Assembly: GCA_012295275.1 (NCBI GenBank)
Contig: CM022673.1
Span: 572,001-636,000 of the forward strand
Direction of reading: 5' to 3'
DNA from: Chrysomallon squamiferum
Taxonomy: Eukaryota; Mollusca; Gastropoda; Neomphalida; Peltospiridae
DNA: 64,000 bases
Below the pieces are notes generated by a model, which saw nothing but the letters and a program-made list of their open reading frames with translations, was not told the origin of the DNA and searched no databases. A program made the translations under genes and the position numbers. This document shows, in pieces, positions 12,331 to 24,400 of this stretch. How positions within the stretch are numbered: the stretch's first letter is position 1; each line of letters opens with the position of its first letter.

Positions 12331-12723
12331 CACTGTTTAAATAATTAACACTCATATTCATAGGAGAAAAGGCAAATAGAAGTTGTGCTGTGGGATAACT
12401 TGGAAAGTTTTTATAAAAAAAAAAATTAAAAATTTTTTAAATTCCACTTTAAGAAACTTTTAATAATATTATGTTTACATCTGGAAAAAAGTATTTAATT
12501 ATAAAATGAACATCTTGAGTTTCAATTCAAAGTTATTAGTAATTAAAAAAAAAATAATTATAAAAGTAAATAAATGCTTTAAATTACTAGATATATTTTA
12601 TTATTCTTCAACTGAGATATTTAAACAAAAAAATTTGATATAATGAATGAACATTGTTTAACTCATTTTCCCTCCAACCTATCTCCTCATACCTTCCACA
12701 TCTCTCCCATACCCTCCCTCCCT

Positions 12724-12793
<70 letters not shown>
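12724..12793. repeat. (CT)n microsatellite, about 35 units
   Basis: CT run with one CTGT interruption near 12743. It gives spurious S/L and R/E repeat ORFs on opposite strands. Confidence 0.95.
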
Positions 12794-12796
<3 letters not shown>

Positions 12797-12929
12797 TAAT
12801 CTTGCTCTTTCTTATATCTCTTAATTTTTGTTTAACCTCCTTTTTGCCTCTGCCAGAACCATAAACAAAACCAATATAAAACAATTTAGACCCATTGTTA
12901 TAAAACAGAGAAGTCAAAGTAAGTGGTGT

Positions 12930-13230
12930 TATGTTCATGTTCCCAGCCCTGCAGATGTCAAAACGTATTTTTTACAGCCTCAAAACATGATTGCAATGTA
13001 AATCAGCATTCACATTAGACAGTTGCCTGACAAGTCTCTTGTTGTTTTTTCTACAAGAAAGAAAGACTTTTTTTTAACCCTTCTGTTCTGATGTGTATAC
13101 CAGGCTTCAGCGAGTATTGTTCTACATTTATTACAAGAAACAAATCTGTTATGCTTAGTCTGGTCATAATAATATATATATCAAAGTTAATCATACGGTT
13201 TTGAGTTTTCTTACTTGAAACAGGCAAAAT
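12930..13230. other. Moderate-complexity segment
   Basis: Balanced sequence with a few T-runs; no gene or clear motif seen. Weak candidate regulatory DNA. Confidence 0.25.
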
Positions 13231-13424
13231 AACCATTTTGAGAAATAATTTATGTTTCTGAATCTTTTCACTTTAGTAATATGTTGAAAAAATAGACAAG
13301 AATGTTGATGGTATTTTTTTTCTTTTTTGAAGAAACAATGTTACAATTTCATGCTAAATTTCATGAATATTAACTAAATTTCAATCCTCTTTCTTAAGTT
13401 TTTCTTTTTTGTATTTAGTTTCAT

Positions 13425-13457
13425 TTTTATTTTTATTTATTTATTTATTTATTTATA
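13425..13457. repeat. (TTTA)n repeat
   Basis: Seven or so TTTA units after a T-rich stretch. Confidence 0.85.
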
Positions 13458-14019
13458 TTTGTTGTTGTTTTTTGATTTTCCCTTTCTGTTTTGTTTTTCC
13501 TTTTCTTTATTTAAATCTATTTTACCAAAACAAATTTACCAAAATAATTTACAAAACTAATAATTCTGAAAGGTATTTAAAAAAAAATAATAATAAAAAA
13601 AAATAAATAAATAAAATCCTGTAATTTTATTTTCATATCAAATTGGTACCACACCTTTTTAATAATACAGATTACTTATTTTCTTTTTATGCCATGCATA
13701 TTATGTATATATAGTAAGCTTTAATTTCTTTAAATATTTTTTTTAAACATTTCAATAAGCAGTATTTAAATGTATAAATTAATCCAAGTTAGCTTTAAAT
13801 AAGTTGTTAAGATGCTAAATTTAAAACCTACATGTCTCTTAAAAGAGTTTATAAATTAGCCAACCTGTGTATGATCTATATCATAAAATAGTTAAATAAG
13901 GAAAAACAAGAATATTTTTAATTTAAAAACTCTGTAAATAGCTGCCCATTTAATAAAAAGAATTATATGGTACAACATAATTATAATGACAAAACAAAAA
14001 AAATAATAAAAAATAAAAA

Positions 14020-14615
14020 TAAAAATAGCTTGTGCTATATCTGAACTATAAAAAGAAATACATCATGCTATATTTTAAGTATGTGAAATACAGGATACTA
14101 ATTATGTTATGAAATATATTGTACTGCATAATAATTACAGAAAAAATACATTGTGCTATATTATTAAAAATATATATATAACAATAAATAATAATAGTAA
14201 TAAAAACTGTTAAGAAAAGTAACGCATGGTGCTATTTTGTAATTATGAAAAGAAATATAGTGTGCTATATATATATATATCTATAACAATAAGTAATAAT
14301 AACAAGAAAAAGTATTAAGAAAAGGAATGCAGAGTGCAATTTTGTAATTATGAAAAGAAATATAGTGTGCTACTTTGGTATTATATTTAAATTATAAAAA
14401 TAAATGTATTGTCCTTTGTCATAGTTATAAAAATAAATATACCGTCCTTTGTCACAGTTAAAAAAGTAAAAATACATGTTGCTAAATCATAATAATAAAA
14501 ATAAATGTAATGTCCTGTATCAAAAATATAAAAAGAAATACTAGTTGCTATATCATGAAAAGAAATACATGTTTCTATATTTTAATTATACAAAGACAAG
14601 TATTGTGCTAAATGG
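14020..14615. repeat. Decayed minisatellite, 35-40 bp unit with a 105-bp higher-order copy
   Basis: The motif AAAAGAAATAyA followed by TTGTGCTAT recurs about 15 times, often preceded by TAATTAT. On top of this a 33-bp stretch starting TTTTGTAATTATG is identical at 14235-14267 and 14340-14372, a 105-bp offset. The flanking block ending in TTAAGAAAAG is also duplicated. This is an old tandem array with one recent internal duplication. Confidence 0.8.
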
Positions 14616-15190
14616 CCACAAACAAAATAAATCTTCTAAATCTATGCAGCAATTAAAAAACAAATGCTATTTCCTTTATATGAAGTAAAGATTTTCATAT
14701 CATACTTACATGCTACAAAATGTTTTTCCAAAATGAATATTTTGTTTCAAAACTGAAATTTGTAATGTTCAAATGTAATTAATATAATTTAAATTAAAAC
14801 ATTCAAAACAGAAAATTCATTATTTATGAACATATCTCCTGGTTATATTGTAATTACATTAAAATGTCTTCAAAATGGTATTGTTTACCACTACAATTTC
14901 CAAGAAACATTAATAATGGATAAATGTCCATAAAGAAACTGAGATAAGATCATGGGTATAATTATGATATCAAAACTTTCCAAAGTAAAGCATTTAAACA
15001 AAAACTTGTTCTGATCCCACAAATTAAATATTTAAACAATTCTACTTAACAGTTTATAAAGAAGATATATTTACAAGTAAAAATAAAGAATATTTGAAAG
15101 TCCATCAAAACTTTCTGTTTTCTTTTTTTTTTCTCACTGATATAAATATTTTGTAAAATATGATATTTTTTGTGTTCTTTAGAACAGCTC

Positions 15191-15238
15191 TGTCTCTCTC
15201 CATCCATCCATCCATCCATTAATCCACACACACACACA
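15191..15238. repeat. (CATC)n followed by (CA)n
   Basis: About five CATC units to 15219, a short spacer, then (CA)7. Confidence 0.85.
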
Positions 15239-15519
15239 TATTTTAAATAATATTTAAATTGTCAAAATAATGGTTGCTATCTAAATGTGGTCAATGGTTT
15301 GTTTTCTCCAAAATATTTTAAAAGTCAGTTAATCATCAGCATATGAAATAAAAGCAATTAATTAACATTCTATTATATTTTACCTAAATCCATTTCAAAA
15401 TAATAATCACAAACAGAATTTATCTGAAATGCAAAAAGAAATCAAAATCATTAGATATCTGTCCAGTAAAGATAAGATGTAAGTTTCTGAAAATCTTTTT
15501 AATTTTAAAAAAAATATCT

Positions 15520-15680
15520 CTGCGTTATGTTTGTAATTTATGGTTTGCCTTATACAACAAGTTTGATGCAATACAACCTTTGCTGAGTCAAGACACATTG
15601 AGAGATTTTTTCCGACAGTTAGATGACAGACAAAAGACTACAAAACACCAGACAACACATGATCACAATCTACTGTCATC
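15520..15680. other. Moderate-complexity segment
   Basis: Balanced sequence before a purine-rich tract. A 74-codon ORF begins here but becomes lysine/asparagine low-complexity; not considered coding. Confidence 0.25.
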
Positions 15681-15689
15681 ATCAGTCAG

Positions 15690-16075
15690 AAAAACTAAAA
15701 CAAGAAAAAAAAAGAAAGAAAAGGACAAACAGGAAAAGAAAAACAATGAACAAGATTATTTAAATAGAAGAAAAAAGAAATATAATAAAAGCAAGAAAAA
15801 TTGATAATGAGACACAACAAAATTAAAGAAAAGATTAATAAAATGGAAAATGCAAGAAAGAAGAAGATAAAATAAAATAAAATAATTAAAATTAAAAAAA
15901 GAAGAAGATAATGATTTCAAAAATAAAATCAGAGGAAAAATAAACAACAGTAAAAAAGAGAAAGAAAGAAGAAATTTGTAAAAGAAAAGAACAAGAGAAA
16001 AAAGGCAAATCAAGAATAAGAAAAACTAGAAGATAAAATAAAGAAAAGAAAATGTTAAATATGATAATGCAAATC
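15690..16075. repeat. Purine-rich low-complexity tract
   Basis: The plus strand is dominated by AAG, GAA and AAA with few pyrimidines for nearly 400 bp. Such tracts have few stop codons on the minus strand and give F/S/L-rich pseudo-ORFs (85 and 97 codons). Confidence 0.8.
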
Positions 16076-16139
16076 ACGGATAGAGAAACTATTTTTTTAT
16101 TATTATTATTATTTTTCTTTTCTTTTTTCTTTCTTTCTT

Positions 16140-16375
16140 TTTGGTTCACTGAAGAACATGGAACACACATCTCAGAGTAAGGCAAAATGTGTAAGCAAAA
16201 GCAAAGAAATAGTTTCTTTATAAGAATCTGTCATTTCTTCATTAAACAGCCTGTCACATTGTTTGGGATTCAGACAATTTCCACTCTTATCTTGGCTGAC
16301 ATTCAACTGGAAAGATCATTTTATAAAAACACTGGTGGGTAGAGACAAATGGCCGCTTTCTGTTCATTTATCCTT
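16140..16375. other. Strong complexity island, candidate conserved non-coding element
   Basis: About 235 bp of balanced, repeat-free DNA between a T-rich run and an A/T-rich stretch. The middle (16250-16330) has the highest complexity. No usable ORF. Confidence 0.45.
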
Positions 16376-16424
16376 TGTTTAAAATAAAATAATTTGATGT
16401 TAGATATTATTTACAGTAAAAAGA

Positions 16425-16448
16425 TTTTTTTTTTTTTTTTTTTTTTTT
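16425..16448. repeat. T-run, 24 bp
   Basis: Homopolymer run. Confidence 0.95.
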
Positions 16449-16506
16449 AAACTTTTGTTCTCCTACAATTTAGTCTGGAACATATGATATCAAGGGGCCC
16501 TTAATA

Positions 16507-16508
<2 letters not shown>

Positions 16509-16537
<29 letters not shown>
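16509..16537. repeat. (AC)n microsatellite
   Basis: About 14 pure units. Confidence 0.95.
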
Positions 16538-16541
<4 letters not shown>

Positions 16542-16996
16542 TATAAAATCATAATTTAAGCATTTATTTATTTATTTTTTCTTTAAATTTGTTCTTTTGG
16601 TTTTTTTTTAAAGTAAATCTATTTCAGTGTTGCAGTTTGAAAATGATTAATTATGAATCAGTGACTTAATATTTCTTTATTAAAAACAACTTAATGCTAA
16701 AATGACAAAAACCTTAAAATTATTTCATTTGCATATGAAAAGTGTAATATTTTAAAAAGAAAAACAAAAATAATACTAAATTCATGCATAAATAGTAGAA
16801 TTCTTTTGTTTGTTTTAAAATTGGAATAGAGTGCTTCCATAATGTTAAACAATCACATAAATTGGATGAAAAATTAAGATACATGGCAAAATAATAACTT
16901 ATGGATACAATTACACTGACAAAATCACCAGTGTGGAAAATGCAAATGAAGATGAAGATTAGATTATATAATCAGGGGGGTTGTGGACTTTTTATT

Positions 16997-17002
<6 letters not shown>

Positions 17003-17049
<47 letters not shown>
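17003..17049. repeat. (ATT)n microsatellite, about 15 units
   Basis: Pure ATT run preceded by (TTTA)4. Confidence 0.95.
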
Positions 17050-17051
<2 letters not shown>

Positions 17052-17274
17052 GAACTGAGCATAATACAGTGGCAAAGGGTTACAATATTAATCTGTAGAC
17101 AATAAATATATTTTAAAATATTTTAAAACATTTAAAGTCATTTTATTTTATTTATTTTTTTTTTTTTTTGATAATCATCATCATCATCATCACAATTATT
17201 AATATTTTGTGACAAGACTGCAATAAAATAGTAAATTGTTTCCAAAACAAATAACAAGATATGTAACTAGAAAA

Positions 17275-17760
17275 CAATGGTTCCACACCAACTGCCAGCG
17301 GCATGCCTCATCTTTCATCAGGAAATTTTGCTCAGATTCCAGGAACACCTTGGCATTCCTGAGCCATCACTAAGCTGTCATGTACTTACAAGAAAACTAG
17401 AGAACACTGTTATCATGGTGAAAAATATTACCTACCCTGATCTGATCACTGAAAAGCTCTTGCCTCTTTCCGGTACATAAGCCAATCCGGTTTTCACACT
17501 TCAAGAATCAGTTAAAGAGAGGGGTGGGGAAACAGAAAAATCAAAATGCTTCCTGGTTTACTCCCGAAAAAGTTTCTTGGCACTTCAACTTCTCAATGGA
17601 ACTGGGGATCAGTTTTCATCAATGATAAAAAGGCACATCCGTTCTGCTGAAGCCAATGAGCAGTCTGACAACATGGAAACACTGAACATTCATTCAGTCT
17701 TTTGCCGTACACACACACAAACACATACCACAAACTATGGCAAAAAAGAAAGAGAAGGAT
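17275..17760. other. Strong complexity island containing a possible minus-strand exon
   Basis: Nearly 500 bp with GC far above the surroundings and no simple repeats apart from a short CA run at 17708. Open frames of 67 codons (17277-17480) and 61 codons (17577-17762) occur on the plus strand and one of 68 on the minus strand, none with a recognised domain. It is either a conserved regulatory element or an exon-bearing segment. Confidence 0.45.
17436..17498 (-). other. Candidate 63-nt exon (unproven)
   Basis: Read on the minus strand, a long pyrimidine tract (about 17510-17545), a TTAACTGA branch-like word and CTTGAAG form an acceptor ending at 17499. The donor is AGG|GTAGGT at 17435. The 63 nt between are open in two frames; one encodes 21 residues beginning CENRIGLC. 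The branch-like A lies closer to the AG than usual, which weakens the call. No homologue is recognised. Confidence 0.18.
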
Positions 17761-18030
17761 GAGGAGTAGGGTAGATGGGGGGAGCCAGAATAATTCCACA
17801 TATGTTACTGTTGAGTATAATATCCCAGAGGGGAGTCAATTAGGTCCTGCCCTGGGTACAGATCAGTGAAGCACAAGTGGGGGAATGGGCTAATTTCAGT
17901 GGCATATTAAAACAAAGCAACAGAAGCCAGGAGAAATGCAGTGTTCTGTTACACTGAAAATATTTTGGAGTTGGGCAAAACACACTGGCGTTAACCTGCG
18001 ATGAACTCTGCAATACTAGACTGTCTTGGT
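17760..18030. other. Complexity island, possible old retroposon or enhancer
   Basis: Balanced sequence with G-rich plus strand (GGGG words at 17778, 17830 and 17879). Near 17990-18005 the minus strand has a loose B-box-like word, but no A box at the expected distance. Function unknown. Confidence 0.35.
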
Positions 18031-18665
18031 AATTTAATGTAGTTTAAAGAATTAAGGTAAAATGTTGTTGGTTTATTTTCCTTTTACCAAAGACATTATT
18101 TTTGTTTTCGTTCACTTGTTTTCTTATAAATATTATCTGTATCAAAAACTTTTTATGCAAAGAGTGAAATAGGAGCAGTCATTTGAAAAAGTTATTTATT
18201 AGTTTTAAAGATGAAATGATCTATTTCTTCTTCTTTAAAAAATAAAAAATAATTTTTGAAAAAACATACAAACAAAATACAAAATACAAACAAAACTATT
18301 AAAAATAAATTTTTTAAATGTTACAAAAGTTATTTCTACATTTTAATACCTTATCTGTTAATAATTTTTATCACTGTATTATTATTATTAATTTTTTACT
18401 TTTTTTTACCCCCATTTCTCAAACTTGGCAACTTCTTAATAAATGAATAAATATTATGAAATATCAAAAATTAACAAGCTCGATAATTTCTAAAACAGTA
18501 AAAACTAATTTTGTATTAAATTTTAACTTTAATTTAATTTTATAAGTGTTTAAAGGGAGACTGCAGGCTTGGTGTAGATTTATGGTACACTATCTTGGAG
18601 TAAAGATCTTAGATAAAAATAAAATAAATTAAGAATAGATGAATTTCAGTGAGAAACAGTAATTC

Positions 18666-18725
18666 TTTTTTTTTTTTTTTTTTTATTTATTTATTTATTT
18701 ATTATTATTATTTTTTTTTTTTGCA
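18666..18725. repeat. T-run, TTTA and TTA repeat cluster
   Basis: T19, then (TTTA)5, a few ATT units and another T-run. Confidence 0.9.
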
Positions 18726-18734
18726 TTTAAATCA

Positions 18735-18900
18735 TACTTCTTGAATTTGTCCCATGTAGTTACTGAAGCTGCATATATGTTCACAGGAAATGGATCACAG
18801 GTTGATTAGCACACAAAATTGGCACACAAGAGATTGCAGAATCAACTGATCTCAAAGCATTCTTTTGATTTTTACCTGTTCAGGCCAGAAGTTAGTAAAA
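18735..18900. other. Complexity island
   Basis: About 165 bp of balanced sequence immediately left of the long CA repeat. No ORF. Candidate regulatory DNA. Confidence 0.35.
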
Positions 18901-18970
18901 ATCATTTATTTACTTTCCTGTTAAGCAACTGAGGAATGTGTTTGCTGTTAATATGTCTTGATACCCATAC

Positions 18971-18983
18971 TTCCCTTCCTTCC

Positions 18984-19080
<97 letters not shown>
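18971..19080. repeat. (TTCC)n plus (AC)47 microsatellite
   Basis: Short TTCC repeat followed by an uninterrupted 95-bp AC run (18986-19080), one of the longest pure repeats in the window and likely length-polymorphic. Confidence 0.97.
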
Positions 19081-19082
<2 letters not shown>

Positions 19083-19129
19083 GGAAAATAAAGAATAATA
19101 AAAACATATTTAAAAACAACAAATGAAAT

Positions 19130-19420
19130 TACAGAAACAGCACTTGTTGTTCTTACAAGTGAACATACCAGATTACAGCAGAGACTGTGGGAAGAAGGTG
19201 AACAGGGACTCTGTGCTTCATGGAAGAATGGAAATCAAACAATAATAAAAGAAAGCCAGCTTCGGCAGATGAATCTAATGTTTCAGAAACACTAACCAAC
19301 ACTTCACTGTGCAAACACCATTGAATATGGCATTATCTTAGATTACACTCTCATATGTTTCAAGGCAGTCATTCAAGCAAACATCCTCATTTCACTGACT
19401 GAGTGAATGAACACAAACAT
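19130..19420. other. Complexity island with a CACTTGT/ACAAGTG dyad
   Basis: About 290 bp of balanced DNA right of the AC repeat. It starts with a perfect 7-bp inverted repeat, CACTTGT (19141-19147) and ACAAGTG (19155-19161), resembling two facing NKX- or E-box-like sites. No coding frame. Confidence 0.4.
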
Positions 19421-19749
19421 ACAACAATAAGAAAATGTTTTAATCATTGGCTTAAAGCTATCTTACTGTCTGCAGAATAGAAATTCATTTGTTAATACAA
19501 TGGTATCTTGTACTATAGAACTGAATATTATTATGTATCTGAATAGTGTATGTATGGAATGGTGAATCCATGGCAGTTGTGCTGAAGGTAATATTTAGGA
19601 CAAAAATGTAAATATATATTGTTCTTGATCATATTAAAAATAAAATAAAAACACTGTAAAGGACCACTAAATATTTTAACAACAACACTAAATATAATGA
19701 TAATAAATTATTTTAATTATAAAAATGTCATCAAATCTACCTGCATTAT

Positions 19750-20130
19750 TTTGACACCATTGCTTATGCTTTTAACGTTGATACATATCTGCTAATGACC
19801 AGTAGACATATAGACAATGTAAATGTTGATATTCGTAATGATTAGTGCAAATAGCAATAGTGACAAGACTTGTACTGATAGTCATACAGCAAAGATGATC
19901 AGTAATAACCATCACAACAGTCCACCCACAAATACATGTAGTAAATATCAAATCATTACACTGTATACTGGCAACAATACTGAACATAAAACTTGATATA
20001 TTACTATGAAGATGATATTATGTTTGTAACAAGAATGTCCTTCCAGTCTAAGACAGAATCATATTTGAATCAAACTGAAAACTTCAATCAGACAAGTTAA
20101 AAGACTTCTTTTCAAATAATGTAAGCTGCA
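19750..20130. other. Moderate-complexity segment
   Basis: Balanced DNA with scattered TGA/CAT triplets. A 71-codon minus-strand ORF has many Cys and Thr but no domain. No gene seen. Confidence 0.25.
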
Positions 20131-20289
20131 ATTACAAGTAAGAACAAATTGTCCAAAACATACCAGAAATAATACCTAACAAAGGTAGCATTTGACTATA
20201 ATCTTCCAAAATAATTACATAAAACAAAGAATAAAAATAATACTGAAATCCCTTTAATTTACTTTGTGATTAGATAATTTCTGTCTCTG

Positions 20290-20395
20290 TTGCTCAATCT
20301 CATTCTCACTCTCTGTCGTTCTCTCTCTCTCACTCACTCACACACACAGATGCACACAACTCTCACAATCATACAAACACACACACATGCAATTA
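20290..20395. repeat. Mixed CT / CA / CACT simple repeats
   Basis: Interrupted CT, CACT and CA runs. Confidence 0.85.
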
Positions 20396-20849
20396 TTTAA
20401 ATTTTAAAAACTTAGGCTCAAGGTTTATTGTACTTGTTTGAAACATTACTGAAATATTATACTAAGAAGTATTTAAATTTATATTGCAACAAATAAAGTA
20501 ACTGAAATGTGTACTGAAGTACTGGCTTCATTATTATATTGTTCAAGTATTTAAACTTTTATTTCAAATGTCAGTAGAGCCAGTGTCACTCAGTAAATAT
20601 TTTATTGAATTAATGTCTTTGTAATCAAAAGTCATCAACTTTTAACAAGTACTGGCACTCTATTTGTAAGTAGTCTTTTTTTGACTCACTTTGATCCAGA
20701 AACCTTGTTTAAAAGTTTATAATTGAGAGGCCAAGAAGTATAATGTTAGACACTATAATAAAGAAAAATGAATTGCAGAAATTTAATAAAGCTTTATTAC
20801 ATTTCTTCAGAATCCAATTCCTACCAGTGATATTATACAATAAACCAGA

Positions 20850-21250
20850 AATAAAACATGGGACAATAATAATATATTTGGAAATCTGAAGACACTGTAC
20901 AAACATAATTATATTCTTAAAAATCAAATAGACTTTTTTTTTTTTTTATTTAATTTTTTTTTTTTTTAAAAGAAAGAAAGAAATTTAAAAAAGAAGAAGG
21001 AAACACATTAATAATTTTAATATTATATGTGATAAACATGTTTTTGTGCATTTGTGATCTGGGATAACAATAATATATTTGGAAATGTTATGTTAAACTA
21101 CAATATAATTATGAAAATTATAAAGTTTGCAGAGGAATGAATTTTTATTAAATAATTAGAACATTTTAATATTAGAGGATATTTGTAACAATAATGTTTT
21201 TGTGTAAAGATAATTTCAGACAACAATATATTTAAAAATCAAGTACATTT
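20850..21250. repeat. Degenerate tandem copies, about 160-190 bp period
   Basis: The block GGGA(T)AACAATAATATATTTGGAAAT occurs near 20861, 21060 and, more decayed, 21219. In the last two copies it is preceded by TTTTAATATTA..GTTTTTGTG words. Supports two or three old tandem copies. Confidence 0.5.
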
Positions 21251-21289
21251 ACAATAGTCATAATGATACTCTTTAAAAATGAAAATAAA

Positions 21290-21632
21290 AAATAATAATA
21301 TAAAAAATAAAAAAAATTAAATTAAATGGTGATACTGAAAAATTATTAAATGGACAAGATTAATAAATATTTATTTAACACATCACAACATTTTAATATT
21401 AATGCTTATTAATTGAGAACCTCTGCCTTTTTAAAACACAAGCTAATTATTGTGTAAATTAGGGGTAAAATGAAAAGACCAAAAAAAAAAAAAAATAAAA
21501 AAAAAAATAAATTATGAATATGGTAAAATAAGATGAAAATAGAAATAAAAGAAAAAAGGAAACAAATATAAATGGAAGAAACAGTTGATGAAAAAGAAAG
21601 AAAAAAGAAAGAAAGGGAAAACGAAGACATAG

Positions 21633-21661
<29 letters not shown>
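21290..21661. repeat. A/purine-rich low-complexity tract ending in A29
   Basis: AAAT and GAAA-rich DNA finishing with a 29-bp A run (21633-21661). A 73-codon F/S-rich minus-strand ORF across it is a composition artefact. Confidence 0.85.
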
Positions 21662-21663
<2 letters not shown>

Positions 21664-21714
21664 AAAAAGTAGAGATTCTGCTTCTAATAAAACTATCAGT
21701 AGCCTAAATTGTGT

Positions 21715-21860
21715 TTCTGTTTGAGTTAGCCATGTTCATTAATCGCACCTCTCATCATTCATCCACTTAAGATGGCTATGCTTTCAGCAAATCATATATT
21801 GCTACTTTTTTTTTTTCACCAGGCATGATACAAGCTGCTCTGTATACCTTTCAACACTGC
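21715..21860. other. Complexity island, candidate conserved non-coding element
   Basis: About 145 bp of balanced sequence; AGCCAT (21727) and ATGGCT (21772) face each other across about 40 bp. CATTAATCGCACC and CAGCAAATC give it an enhancer-like texture. No ORF. Confidence 0.4.
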
Positions 21861-22223
21861 CATTCTCTGATTCTTCTTTTTAAAAAAAAAACACAAGTCA
21901 AACAAAAATTACTAAGATGAAACCATGATTTTTTCTTCTTTTTTTACTTTAAAAATATAATGAAACACTGATGTCTTTTGTATTTTTGTCTGTATTTAAT
22001 AACAATTAAAAAAAATGATACTAAAACTGTGAATGACCTTACTTAATATAATTATAAAAAGGAAATTAGCCATATAAACACTTTTAAATATCCTTGATAA
22101 TTATGAAACTAATCACTGACTGTGAAATAAATGATATCACAAAACAGACTAAATCAATTATTATACAATTATACCTGACTTTATATCATTTCGGCCTACA
22201 TCAAATCTGCCTTAAAAGAAGAT

Positions 22224-22251
22224 TAAATAAATAAATAAATAAATAAATAAA
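22224..22251. repeat. (AAAT)7 microsatellite
   Basis: Pure tetranucleotide run. The balanced DNA just left (22180-22220) could be the end of an old retroposon, but nothing diagnostic is left. Confidence 0.9.
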
Positions 22252-22815
22252 AACACAATAGAAACCCCAAAATATTTACAATAAAATATTTACAAGCAAA
22301 GGAAACATCAAGTGCAAGGTAACTAACATAATTTAATTAATTCTATTTGTTATTCTTTACAAATTAAGACAAAAATATTCTTTAAATTCTTTAATGCCTT
22401 ATATTCTTCCAGATGTTTTTTATGCTAATTAGTGTAAATCTGTCATCATACTTAGATATTTTTAAGGGCAAATCATAAGAAAATGCTGTAATTGTATTGA
22501 TTTTATTAATTATTCTTTAAAAAAATGTGACTAAAATGTGTTTTAGAGATCTTGAAGACTCATTGATAGTAATAATCTTTCACAAGTTATTTATGCTAGT
22601 TTTACAGTGTTTGTAGTCATCTTAAGGCACTTTTAAAGGCATTGTGTCCAGTTTATGTTAAAAATGGGTTATGAGAGCACATAATTATAACTATAAAACA
22701 CTGCATATTTCAAACTTTTGTCATCTTTAAAATAATGAAAAATAATTTCTAACAACTTTTAAACAAATACAGGCAAAATCTGAAGAATAAAACAAATATT
22801 TCCTTTTTCAAAATT

Positions 22816-23000
22816 ATTATTATTATTATTATTATTATTATTTTTTTTTTTTTTTTATTATTATTTTTTTTTTTTTTGATTGGGGAAATATGAAGTAAGG
22901 TTTGCTAGTTAATTTTTTTTTTTTGTAGAGTTTTTATTATTATTATTGCTATTGTTATTATTGTTATTGTTATTTTATTGTTATTGTTATTATTATTTTT
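22816..23000. repeat. TTA / T-run / GTTATT simple-repeat cluster
   Basis: (ATT)9, two T-runs of 14-16 bp, then interrupted TTATTG units. Confidence 0.9.
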
Positions 23001-23164
23001 AAAATCAATCTTTGATGAAAAATGTCTTCTTTTTTTTTCTATTTTTATAAACTGAATGAAAAATCACATTTGCATCAAACTGTGCTTGCTAAAATAACAA
23101 ATGAAAATGAACCTGCCATTTCTCACATTTTGTGACAAGCTGTGCCATTTTTTCAACCACAAAT

Positions 23165-23640
23165 CATAAACTAGTAGTGAAAAAGGATAAAAATGAAAAA
23201 GATGAAGAAGAAACAGTAATGTGTAGAAAGAGAGTTAAATTTTAGGGATAAAGAAAAAAAGGCATTAAATTGAGAAAAGAAAAAAAAATGGATGGACAGA
23301 CAAATATGTGAATACAAAATTATATAAACTAAGAATAAAGTAAAGGAGAGAAAACAACAAAGCTGAGACTTGTGAATTGTGGATAGATATAAGGACAAGA
23401 GAAAGTGTGATATTATATACAGAAATAGAGAAAGGAGAGAAAGAGGTAGGTAGCCAGAGAAAGTGACAAAGACATTGTATGGAGTGAAAGGACATAGAAA
23501 CAAACTGAAAACAAAGTTAGTTAGATTGTGAGATTTCAATCCTTGGGATAAAATAAAGGATGCAAAAAGAAAAGAAAACAAAGACAAGAAACAGAGGGAT
23601 ATGTAAATGTAAAAATAAATGAAAAAAAAAAAATGAAATG
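23165..23640. repeat. Purine-rich tract
   Basis: The plus strand is rich in GAAA, AGAG and AAGG for about 470 bp. The longest ORF of the window (138 codons, minus strand, 23171-23587) lies here. It is almost entirely F, L, S, I and Y, as expected from translating pyrimidine-rich DNA, so I do not call it a gene. Confidence 0.7.
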
Positions 23641-24319
23641 AAAAAGGAGAATAATCAGGGAAGATGAAATATATTTGTGATATAATGAGTGGGGCATGTG
23701 TTATTGAGCCGAATCTGAGGCACCATTATTATGGTTAAAATATTTTTTTTTTAAATAAAAATAAAATGCAGTTTTCAAGTGATTCCATTTTCTATGGTTA
23801 AAGACACAGAAAATATAAAAGAAAGAGAAAAAGCAGGAGGAACACAAAAATGAAAAGGACGTACAGCTGGTTAGAATTAGCAACAAATTGGTCTAACAAA
23901 ATTAAGAATAACAAACAAAAGGAACACCACCATCACAATATATTACTTTTCAAATTAAAATGTTTGAAGATAGCAATTTAAAAAAAAAAATAATATAAGC
24001 AAATAAAACAAATAATTAGCACTCTGATATTTTACTTTTTTCTGTATTTAAAATAAACAATTAAAACATTCATCAAGGCATTCATATAGAAGTAGATATA
24101 ACCATCTTGCTCAATTTTCAAAAAACACCCAAAATCTAAAATTTATATTCAATTCTCACATTTTATTTACTCTTCTGGCAAGAACGATTTATAATATTTA
24201 CATGTGAAGAAATATCTTTGGTTGTAAATAAATCAGAGTTCTTGGAAAATAATACTTTTTTCCAACCCGCCTCCTGATAACACACAAAAAGCAAATCTCA
24301 TTATTATAGACAATAAAGG

Positions 24320-24400
24320 GTAAAATTTCACAAGTTTATTGGCCAGACCAGGATGCTGGCGGCAACTTGACACATATCAAGTGTGACATAAAAGCATGTT
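24320..24400. other. Short complexity island
   Basis: About 80 bp with a GC-richer core (GACCAGGATGCTGGCGGCAA at 24347-24366) and a dyad ACTTGACAC..AAGTGTGAC. Candidate protein-binding site cluster. Confidence 0.3.

Noticed and set aside
18910-19122. Cys-Val repeat ORF
   Set aside because: Translation of the AC repeat on the minus strand.
19257-19275. GCTTCGGCAG word resembling the U6 snRNA 5' end
   Set aside because: Similarity stops after about ten bases; no U6 body follows.
21841-21900. Short A-run next to a balanced island read as a retroposon tail
   Set aside because: The run is only about 10 bp and no duplication flanks the island.
23171-23587. 138-codon minus-strand ORF, longest in the window
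   Set aside because: Almost only F, L, S, I and Y; it is the pyrimidine strand of a purine-rich tract with few stops. No domain.
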